In this document: positions 58,179 through 64,000 of the stretch, piece by piece | How the letters are laid out: every line of letters starts with the position of its first letter | Position numbering within the stretch: position 1 is the stretch's first letter | Assembly: GCA_016713675.1 (NCBI GenBank) | Contig: JADJOS010000001.1 | Span: 2,674,501-2,738,500 of the forward strand | Source of the DNA: Acidobacteriota bacterium | GTDB taxonomy: Bacteria > Acidobacteriota > Blastocatellia > Pyrinomonadales > Pyrinomonadaceae | Reading direction: 5' to 3' | DNA length: 64,000 bases | Position numbers and translations under genes: made by a program | Notes under the pieces: model-generated | Told to the model about the DNA's origin: nothing | The model's database searches: none | The model's input: the letters and a program-made list of their open reading frames with translations, nothing else

Positions 58179-58934
58179 TCATTGAATGCGGATCAGATCC
58201 GAGCTTTTCCATACGTTATTGCTGAAATAATAGATGCGACGATCCGGTTTTAATTCGACTCTTAGCGGATCGTCGATCGAAATGCCGTAGCTGCCGCGGC
58301 AGAGTGGTTCGTTCCAGTCGTTGCCGTTGCGGAGGTAGTTTTTGATCTTGTCGGAGTCGGCTCCCATTTGGAAAGCCATCGGGACGGCCTCGTCAACGGG
58401 GAAGTCGTTGAACCATGCGTCGCCGGTACACCAAGAGGCGAGCGAGGTCATCGTAAGACTGACGACTTCAGGCGTTTCTTTTCTGAGATCCTTCATCATC
58501 GAGCGGTAGAAATCACGTTCGGAAACGACGGCGTCGAAATCGATCTGGATCGCTTTGACATCGGGCAGTTCCAGCGTGTTCTTGATCAGCGACACGACCT
58601 TGGTTCTCATCTCGTCGGCGAACGACGGGCGTTTTGCGCCGTCCTTGTTTGTCTCGATCCGCGTGACGGCGATCATGTATGTTCCGGGCGAAATTTCGAG
58701 CGGCTGGCGGCGCGGCTTTGGGGTGACGCCGGAGTTATCGAGGAAAATGGTCTGTGCAAGAAAAGCGACGCCGTAGTCTTTCGGATCGAGAAAACGCAGA
58801 TCTTCCGGGCGTTCCCAGGCCCAAAGGATTTTCGAAGGCATCTCGTCGTTGAGCCTTGAGTTTACGGTGTTTGGCCGTGTGCACGATGAAATAAGTGCTG
58901 CGGTCGAGAGTATAACGGCCAATGCGAGCTTCAT
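58179..58934 (-). CDS. DUF3142 lipoprotein
   Basis: 251 aa from ATG 58934, giving a lipoprotein signal peptide with lipobox LISSC (MKLALAVILSTAALISSC). The body matches DUF3142: ILWAWERPEDLRFLD, VAFLAQTIFL, IQIDFDAVVSERDFY and VSLTMTSLASWCTGD. The domain resembles a TIM-barrel glycosidase-like fold, with unknown activity. It probably faces the periplasm. Confidence 0.85.
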   Translation of the reverse strand: MKLALAVILSTAALISSCTRPNTVNSRLNDEMPSKILWAWERPEDLRFLDPKDYGVAFLAQTIFLDNSGVTPKPRRQPLEISPGTYMIAVTRIETNKDGAKRPSFADEMRTKVVSLIKNTLELPDVKAIQIDFDAVVSERDFYRSMMKDLRKETPEVVSLTMTSLASWCTGDAWFNDFPVDEAVPMAFQMGADSDKIKNYLRNGNDWNEPLCRGSYGISIDDPLRVELKPDRRIYYFSNNVWKSSDLIRIQ

Positions 58935-59083
58935 AAGTCGATAGTACGTTAGCATTGCGGTAGAATTCCAGCTGTCAGTGGCTAGCTATCAGCTTCTGGC
59001 TCGAATCGAGGTTGGCCTTTGTCGTGTTTCTGCCTTTGATTTGATATACTTTTGAGCGAACTGAATGGTCATTCATTATTGAG

Positions 59084-59419
59084 ATGGCGGAGTATTTATT
59101 TTCGTACGGAACACTGCGTGAGAGCCGTGAGCAGAACGAGTTGTTCGGCCGGCGGCTGGTTGGAAATCCGGATATATTGAATGGCTTTAGGCGTAGTGAG
59201 ATCGAGATAACGGACCCCGGTTTTCTGTCGGGCGGCGGGGACAAGCGGCAACAGACCCTTGTCGAAACAAGCGATCCGGCCGATATCGTCGAGGGAACGG
59301 TGTTTGAAGTTACATACGACGAACTTTTACAGGTTGACGAGTATGAACCGGCCGAATACCGCCGAGCGGAGGTGATGCTCGCGTCGGGGAAAGAGGCGTG
59401 GATCTACTTAGTGGCATAA
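59084..59419 (+). CDS. Gamma-glutamylcyclotransferase-like (AIG2) protein
   Basis: 111 aa, a compact GGCT fold. YGTLR near residue 8 forms the substrate pocket; the catalytic-type acidic residue lies in VDEYEPAEYRR. Family members release 5-oxoproline from gamma-glutamyl compounds, which would connect to the pxpABC genes elsewhere in the window, but the two loci are 15 kb apart. It starts 12 nt before ETF-QO on the same strand. Confidence 0.9.
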   Translation: MAEYLFSYGTLRESREQNELFGRRLVGNPDILNGFRRSEIEITDPGFLSGGGDKRQQTLVETSDPADIVEGTVFEVTYDELLQVDEYEPAEYRRAEVMLASGKEAWIYLVA

Positions 59420-59430
59420 ACGAATAAATT

Positions 59431-61155
59431 ATGATCGAACGCGAACAGATCGAGATGGATGTGGTTTTTGTCGGTGCCGGGCCGGCAAATCTGGCGGCGG
59501 CATTACACCTAAAGAAAGAGATAGCGGTGCACGACGAAATGATCGACAAAGGCCTCAAATTTGGTAATAAGGTCGGGGAACTTGAGATCGCGATCGTCGA
59601 AAAAGGCTCATTTGTGGGTGCCCATATTTTGTCGGGTGCCGTGATGGACCCTAAGGCGATACGCGAATTGATGCCTGATTTCCTTGATCAAGGCTGTCCC
59701 GTCGATTCGGTCGTAACGGAAGATGCGTTTTGGTATCTGACTGAAAAGAAGGGGATCAATGCACCGCTCGTTCCGCCGCCGCTCAAGAACAAAGGCAAGT
59801 ATATCGTGAGCCTCAGCAAAGTCTGCGAATGGCTCGGTGAAAAATGCGAGGAGGCCGGCATCAACATATTCCCCGAATTTCCGGCAGCCGAGATCTTGTA
59901 CGACGAGAACGATGCCGTGATCGGTGTCCGTACCGGCTACAAGGGTATCGACAAAGACGGCAAACAGAAACCGAATTTCGAGGCGGGAGTCGACCTCATC
60001 GCGAAAGTGACAGTTCTCGGGGAAGGTTCGCGCGGATCCTTGGCCAAACAAATAACTGCTCGTCTTGGCCTCGATCATGGAAAGGAATCGCAGGTGTTTT
60101 CGCTCGGTATCAAGGAGCTTTGGGAACTGCCAACGGGAAAGTTTCCGGAGGGCAAGGTCGTTCATACACTTGGATTTCCCTCTGACACAAGGACTTACGG
60201 CGGCGGTTGGATCTATGGAATGAAGGACAATGTCGTCAGCATTGGATATGTGACCGGGCTTGATTATGAGGATCCAATGATCGATCCGCATGCCGAGTTT
60301 CAGAAGTTTAAGACGCACCCAAAGGTCGCCGAGGTACTCGTGGGCGGCAAGATGATCAAATATGGAGCGAAGACGATCAATGCCGGCGGCTATTTCACAA
60401 TGCCTAAACTGTACGCCGACGGCGTGCTGATCGTCGGCGATTCAGGTTCATTCCTAAACGGGCAGCGCATCAAGGGCATTCACACCGCGATGAAATCGGG
60501 AATGCTCGCCGCCGAGACGATAATTGGAGCATTTGAGCATAAGGATTTTACTTCGAAAACGCTCAAGCATTTCGAAGAGAAGGTAAACCTAAGCTGGATA
60601 TACGACGAGCTGCAGCCGGTCCGCAATTTTCATGGTGCGTTCCAAAAAGGCCGCTGGTCGGCACTTTTTAACACCGGACTACAGTTCCTGACGAACGGCT
60701 TAGCATGGGGCTTTATGCCTAAGGAGCATCACGTCGCCGGCCACGAGAGAATGCAGAAGCGAAGTGACGGAAAGTCCGGGCTTGGGCCGTCCGATCATCT
60801 GAAGCAGGCCCGCTATTCGAATGTACCGTTCGATAAAGAACTGACGTTTGATAAGGTTACCGACGTTTTTTACGGTGCCGTCGCTCATAATGAAGACCAG
60901 CCGTCGCATCTGCATGTCCTCGATACCGAGATATGTGCGACCCGCTGTACGGAGGAATACGGTAATCCATGCCAGCGTTTTTGTCCGGCTGCGGTCTATG
61001 AAATGGAAGAAAATGCTGAGAGCGGACGCCGCGAGCTCAAGGTCAATTTCTCAAATTGCGTACACTGCAAGACCTGCGATATTGCTGATCCTTATCAGAT
61101 AATCAATTGGGTCACACCCGAAGGCGGCGGCGGGCCAAATTACAAGGGAATGTAG
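59431..61155 (+). CDS. Electron transfer flavoprotein-ubiquinone oxidoreductase
   Basis: 574 aa. It passes electrons from ETF to membrane quinone. The N-terminal FAD-binding loop GAGPAN is at 15-20; the FAD/quinone region includes SFVGAHILSGAV-like text (about 54-65), GEGSRGSLAKQ and GDSGSFLNGQRIKGIHTAM. The C-terminal 4Fe-4S ferredoxin-like domain has CTEEYGNPCQRFCPA and NCVHCKTCDIADP. Length is as expected. No signal peptide; membrane-associated by its quinone-binding surface. Confidence 0.95.
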   Translation: MIEREQIEMDVVFVGAGPANLAAALHLKKEIAVHDEMIDKGLKFGNKVGELEIAIVEKGSFVGAHILSGAVMDPKAIRELMPDFLDQGCPVDSVVTEDAFWYLTEKKGINAPLVPPPLKNKGKYIVSLSKVCEWLGEKCEEAGINIFPEFPAAEILYDENDAVIGVRTGYKGIDKDGKQKPNFEAGVDLIAKVTVLGEGSRGSLAKQITARLGLDHGKESQVFSLGIKELWELPTGKFPEGKVVHTLGFPSDTRTYGGGWIYGMKDNVVSIGYVTGLDYEDPMIDPHAEFQKFKTHPKVAEVLVGGKMIKYGAKTINAGGYFTMPKLYADGVLIVGDSGSFLNGQRIKGIHTAMKSGMLAAETIIGAFEHKDFTSKTLKHFEEKVNLSWIYDELQPVRNFHGAFQKGRWSALFNTGLQFLTNGLAWGFMPKEHHVAGHERMQKRSDGKSGLGPSDHLKQARYSNVPFDKELTFDKVTDVFYGAVAHNEDQPSHLHVLDTEICATRCTEEYGNPCQRFCPAAVYEMEENAESGRRELKVNFSNCVHCKTCDIADPYQIINWVTPEGGGGPNYKGM

Positions 61156-61161
61156 TATTTT

Positions 61162-61623
61162 ATGCGAAGGTCGCTCCCCGCAATTTTTGTAGTTCTGATT
61201 ATTTCGGCACTTCTCGATTCGGGTTGCTTGCCTCGAGATTTGGAGTTGAAATATCGTGAGAACCAAACCCGTGCTACAGACGAAGCGATCAGCAACTCGG
61301 CGGAATTAACCGAACTGAATAAAGTTTGTCTGGCTGTGCGCTTGCCGGATGAGTTTATCTTTCTTTCGAAAGGCGGAATTGATGATCAGAAAGTATCGTT
61401 ATCATACCAGTACCGATCGGACCTGTCTTTCGAAGTAGCTAGGCGGATTGTTGAAAAACAGTTGGCAGCGGAGAATGGCTGGAATGAAGTTGATTTGTCC
61501 CACCGCTATCCAAAACAAATGGAATTCGAAAATGGCTCAAATCGAATCGTTCTGAGCTATCAGTCAACTTACAGTCTGAGTAATTATTCAATCTACTGTG
61601 GAAGGTTGGAATCCAAGAACTAA
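61162..61623 (+). CDS. Hypothetical lipoprotein
   Basis: 153 aa. The signal peptide with lipobox (LLDSGC) suggests an outer-membrane or periplasmic lipoprotein. The rest has no motif I recognise (LNKVCLAVRLPDEF, then beta-type repeats near the end). It begins 6 nt after ETF-QO, so it is probably co-transcribed. Confidence 0.65.
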   Translation: MRRSLPAIFVVLIISALLDSGCLPRDLELKYRENQTRATDEAISNSAELTELNKVCLAVRLPDEFIFLSKGGIDDQKVSLSYQYRSDLSFEVARRIVEKQLAAENGWNEVDLSHRYPKQMEFENGSNRIVLSYQSTYSLSNYSIYCGRLESKN

Positions 61624-61636
61624 AATGCTCAATAAA

Positions 61637-61658
61637 AAGCCGCCAATCGCGGCGGCTT
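61637..61658 (-). terminator. Rho-independent terminator (minus strand)
   Basis: AAGCCGCC (61637-61644) pairs with GGCGGCTT (61651-61658). On the minus strand it is followed by a T-run (61631-61638 is A-rich), so it ends the rpoZ-side operon; on the plus strand it lacks a strong T-run. Confidence 0.8.
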
Positions 61659-61683
61659 AACAACTAGATATTTGACAACTCAA

Positions 61684-61914
61684 TTAGTTTTCGAGGATTT
61701 CGAAGTTTACCTTTTTTTCCTGGAATTCCTTCATCGCGATGCGTGTTGGTTTGGTTTTGCGCATGTCGAGGTCGACGCGGGAGATGGCTCCGCGTTGGAG
61801 CTGTTTGCTGCGTTGAGCGGCAAGGATGATCATGCGGTATTTCGAATCGATCGCGGGCGGATCGATAATTTCTTCTGCTTCTTCGCCCTCGATGTTTTCA
61901 ATTTCTTCGGCCAT
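61684..61914 (-). CDS. rpoZ: DNA-directed RNA polymerase omega subunit
   Basis: 76 aa. An acidic N-terminus precedes the conserved core (IDSKYRMIILAAQRSKQLQRGA) followed by KPTRIAMKEFQEKKV. It helps assemble RNA polymerase. It lies 5 nt after gmk, a very common gene pair. Confidence 0.94.
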   Translation of the reverse strand: MAEEIENIEGEEAEEIIDPPAIDSKYRMIILAAQRSKQLQRGAISRVDLDMRKTKPTRIAMKEFQEKKVNFEILEN

Positions 61915-61919
61915 ATAAA

Positions 61920-62555
61920 CTATTCTCCCTGAAATTCAGCTTTCGACGTATCGAAACTATCAAGGATATCACGAATAGCGTCGGACTGTCTATCGAGACG
62001 CTGGCGCTCGGCGTTTATGATCGAAGCGATCTGACGTGCGGCGGTGCCAAGATCCTGGTTTACGATCACGTATTTGAACTTTTCGTATTCGAGGACTTCG
62101 TTGAACGCGTTCCTGAGTCGAGTCCGAAGTTCGCCCTCGCCCTCGGTGCCGCGAGCCGTGAGTCTGGCCTTTAGAACCTCGAACGACGGCGGCAGGATAA
62201 ATATCGTGATACTCTCGGGCAGTTTCTCTGAGATCTGGATAGCTCCTTGAACATCGACCTCGACGATCAGATCTCGTCCGGTGTTAAAGACCTTTTGGCT
62301 CTCACGAAGCGATGTGCCGTATAGATTGCCGTGGACATTGGCGTATTCGAGAAAATCGCCGCCAGCAATTCGTCTTTCGAAATCCTGCTTTGTCGTAAAA
62401 AAATATTCGCGCCCGTCCTCTTCGCCAAACCGCTGCGGCCGCGTCGTGTGCGAAACAGAATAACCCAAGTCCGGCAGCATCGAGCGCACTTCCTTAATAA
62501 GCGATCCCTTGCCGCCGCCTGATGGTGAACTGATAATAATTAATCGTCCGGTCAT
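61920..62555 (-). CDS. gmk: Guanylate kinase
   Basis: 211 aa. It phosphorylates GMP to GDP. The P-loop is SPSGGGKGSL (residues 9-18); it has Gly where most have Ala and Ser where most have Thr, which remains consistent with function. SHTTRPQRFGEEDGREYFF follows in the GMP-binding site, and ILPPSFEVLKARLTARGT in the lid. Spacing to rpoZ is 5 nt. Confidence 0.96.
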   Translation of the reverse strand: MTGRLIIISSPSGGGKGSLIKEVRSMLPDLGYSVSHTTRPQRFGEEDGREYFFTTKQDFERRIAGGDFLEYANVHGNLYGTSLRESQKVFNTGRDLIVEVDVQGAIQISEKLPESITIFILPPSFEVLKARLTARGTEGEGELRTRLRNAFNEVLEYEKFKYVIVNQDLGTAARQIASIINAERQRLDRQSDAIRDILDSFDTSKAEFQGE

Positions 62556-62570
62556 AGGAAAGTCTGGGAT

Positions 62571-62646
62571 GTCTCGAAAGTCCGGGAAGTCTGGGAAGGG
62601 CGGTAAGAAAGTGTGCGACTTCCTAGGCCTCCTGGACTTCCGCGAC
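62571..62646. repeat. GGAAGTCTGG-type inverted repeat between yicC and gmk
   Basis: Left arm 62571-62598 and right arm 62619-62646 (28 nt each) pair at about 22 positions around a 20-nt loop. The arms are built of GAAGTC and GGGAAGTC-type words. In the minus-strand transcript it lies between the yicC stop and the gmk start, ending 16 nt before the gmk ATG. Confidence 0.8.
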
Positions 62647-62649
62647 TAA

Positions 62650-63528
62650 CTATTCAACATTTTGCACTTGCTCGCGGATCTTTTCAATCTCGCTCTTTAT
62701 GGCGAGGGCGTTTTCTTTGACGATCATGTTGTTTGTTTTTGAAGTGATCGTGTTTGCTTCGCGGTTTAACTCTTGCGTTAAGAAATCGAGGCGTTTGCCG
62801 ACGTCGCGGGTTTCCTTGATTATGGTTCGGAAATGCTCAATGTGCGTTGTCAGACGATCGATCTCCTCTGAGATATCGGCTCGGTCAGCAAGGTACGCGA
62901 CCTCTTGGGCGAGGCGTGTCTGGTCGACCTCGATCTGCGATTCGCTTTTGGCGAGCATGTCGGTGATGCGTTTGTTTAGGCGGATTCGATGTTCGTCAGC
63001 TATGTTCGCGGCCTCGGACTTGATCGGTTCGAGGTATTGTTCGATCGCCGCGAGATTGCCTTCGAGGACAGTTTCGAGCATTTCGCCTTCTTTGTCACGC
63101 ATCTTTTCGAGATCATCGAGAGCGAGCGTGAAGGCCGTTTCGATGCCGGCGAGGAACTCTTCAGTTGGGTCCTCCTTCTTGGTGCTGAAAACGTTCGGCA
63201 GTTTGGCTATGACGTTCATGTCAGGCTCGCCGGTGAGCGAGAATTCGTCCTTCATCTGCTTCATCGCCGCGAGAAAGCCCGTAATAACAGGCCGGTTTAG
63301 CTCGAACGCGACTTCCTCCGTACGGTCGTAGTTCAGATTCACATCGACGCGGCCGCGCGACAAACGGTTGCCGATGAGGCGTTTGATCGTCGATTCAAGC
63401 TGTTGCACTTCGCTGCCCAAACGCAGGTTTACGTCGAGAAAACGGTTATTCACCGTCTTGAGCTCGACCGCTATCGAAAGATTCTTCCCCGTGACCGTCG
63501 CCCGGCCAAATCCTGTCATTGATCTCAT
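62650..63528 (-). CDS. yicC: YicC-family endoribonuclease
   Basis: 292 aa, full length. The start MRSMTGFGRA is diagnostic, with VELKTVNNRFLDVNLRL and the C-terminal DUF1732 segment GKRLDFLTQELNREANTI. YicC proteins are RNases linked to stationary-phase control. It overlaps the upstream partial gene by 4 nt and sits in the usual yicC-gmk-rpoZ order. Confidence 0.95.
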   Translation of the reverse strand: MRSMTGFGRATVTGKNLSIAVELKTVNNRFLDVNLRLGSEVQQLESTIKRLIGNRLSRGRVDVNLNYDRTEEVAFELNRPVITGFLAAMKQMKDEFSLTGEPDMNVIAKLPNVFSTKKEDPTEEFLAGIETAFTLALDDLEKMRDKEGEMLETVLEGNLAAIEQYLEPIKSEAANIADEHRIRLNKRITDMLAKSESQIEVDQTRLAQEVAYLADRADISEEIDRLTTHIEHFRTIIKETRDVGKRLDFLTQELNREANTITSKTNNMIVKENALAIKSEIEKIREQVQNVE

Positions 63529-64000
63529 AATTCCTTTTTTTCAGTCTCTCGATCATCCAAATCGATCTGAAATTGACCCATATACTGAGAGTAAAAATCG
63601 GCGAGAAATTCCAGGCTTTCACTCGGACTCAAACTATGAAGCAGCTCCATATTGTCATTTGCCTTGAATTTTCCCCGGCGGTCCGGACGCTCGACGTAGC
63701 CCGCTTGATAAGCATGTTCGATGTCGATGCTCAATTCTCGGGCGATCTCGGTCGGAGCCAAAAATACGTTGTTGTACTCGATCTCGAGCAAAACATAGTC
63801 GTATTTCGAAAGGAGATCTTTCAACTTTGACAATCTGTATCCGAAAAAATGGTGCCGCAGCGTAAAATCCGGCACGTTATTGACCACAAACCTGACAGGC
63901 GGCGGTATCTTTTCATTATATTCCGATACGATCAAACGCGGACGAAACTCAGATAATATCGAATCCAAAACCCAATAATCACAGCCGTCAATATCAAGGC
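63525..64000 (-). CDS. Partial FkbM/SAM-methyltransferase-like hypothetical, 5' end outside the window
   Basis: The frame is open from 63525 to the window end, so the start is beyond 64000. Visible N-terminal text reads LDIDGCDYWVLDSILSE, then FRPRLIVSEYNEKIPPP, which resembles the D-(I/V)-D-G-x-D-Y-W segment in FkbM-like methyltransferase-related proteins. A truncated call from TTG 63968 would miss this. The 3' end overlaps yicC by 4 nt. Confidence 0.6.
   Translation of the reverse strand, partial: LDIDGCDYWVLDSILSEFRPRLIVSEYNEKIPPPVRFVVNNVPDFTLRHHFFGYRLSKLKDLLSKYDYVLLEIEYNNVFLAPTEIARELSIDIEHAYQAGYVERPDRRGKFKANDNMELLHSLSPSESLEFLADFYSQYMGQFQIDLDDRETEKKEL

Noticed and set aside
58975..59244. 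89-aa minus-strand ORF opposite the GGCT gene
   Set aside because: It overlaps the recognised AIG2-like gene and has no family character.
59608..60318. 236-aa minus-strand ORF inside the ETF-QO gene
   Set aside because: Shadow of a well-supported gene.

Overview
The window looks like a chromosomal stretch of an Acidobacteriota bacterium, most likely of the Blastocatellia/Pyrinomonas type. The evidence is gene content: a secreted VWFA-type protein of the acidobacterial family, an ECF sigma factor and a TPR receptor kinase of the kind usually found as a pair, secreted delta-60 and FG-GAP/CARDB repeat proteins, and the order tig-clpP-clpX-lon-engB. No transposase, integrase, CRISPR array or rRNA is visible. 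There are two tRNAs, Leu(UAG) and Lys(UUU).

Layout. 0-11.3 kb (+): proteostasis and transcription core (tRNA-Leu, tig, clpP, clpX, lon, engB, rho) with a few small unknown genes. 11.3-16.7 kb: a membrane Ser/Thr kinase, glycogen synthase, purA, a GNAT acetyltransferase and tRNA-Lys. 16.9-22.3 kb: a divergent sigma-like factor, a membrane protein with two zinc anti-sigma motifs, and a convergent secreted TPR-CHAT peptidase. 22.5-40.3 kb: secreted repeat proteins, a TPR receptor kinase, a protein of about 3,300 residues with about ten CARDB repeats plus dockerin-like and cohesin-like modules, a truncated ECF sigma factor and a VWFA protein. 40.4-48.5 kb (-): one tightly packed operon (M16-like protein, ubiE/menG, TMEM175, two peptide ABC permeases, pxpB-pxpC-pxpA, NRAMP-like transporter). 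48.7-55 kb: a zinc-ribbon/TonB fusion, then a second minus-strand operon (DoxX, small protein, glgP, membrane protein, YtxJ, DUF971, zinc ribbon). 55-64 kb: mtnA, a broken AbiEii-type pair, a DUF3142 lipoprotein, ETF-quinone oxidoreductase, and rpoZ-gmk-yicC.

Two things cut across the window. First, at least eight genes have a reading frame broken by what looks like a 1-2 nt indel while sequence on both sides still encodes the expected protein: the 11.4-kb kinase, glgA, the GNAT gene (two compensating shifts), the CHAT gene, the giant gene, the NRAMP gene, glgP (two shifts) and the small gene before glgP. Several lie in short homopolymers, so sequence or assembly error is the simplest explanation. 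Second, at least five intergenic gaps hold hairpin-forming inverted repeats of unrelated sequence but the same build, usually just upstream of a start codon; the one before clpX ends two bases from the ATG.

The most interesting candidate system is the sigma-like factor / double-ZAS membrane anti-sigma / secreted CHAT peptidase cluster. The second is the giant secreted protein, which appears to sit inside, and to have truncated, an ECF sigma-kinase operon.
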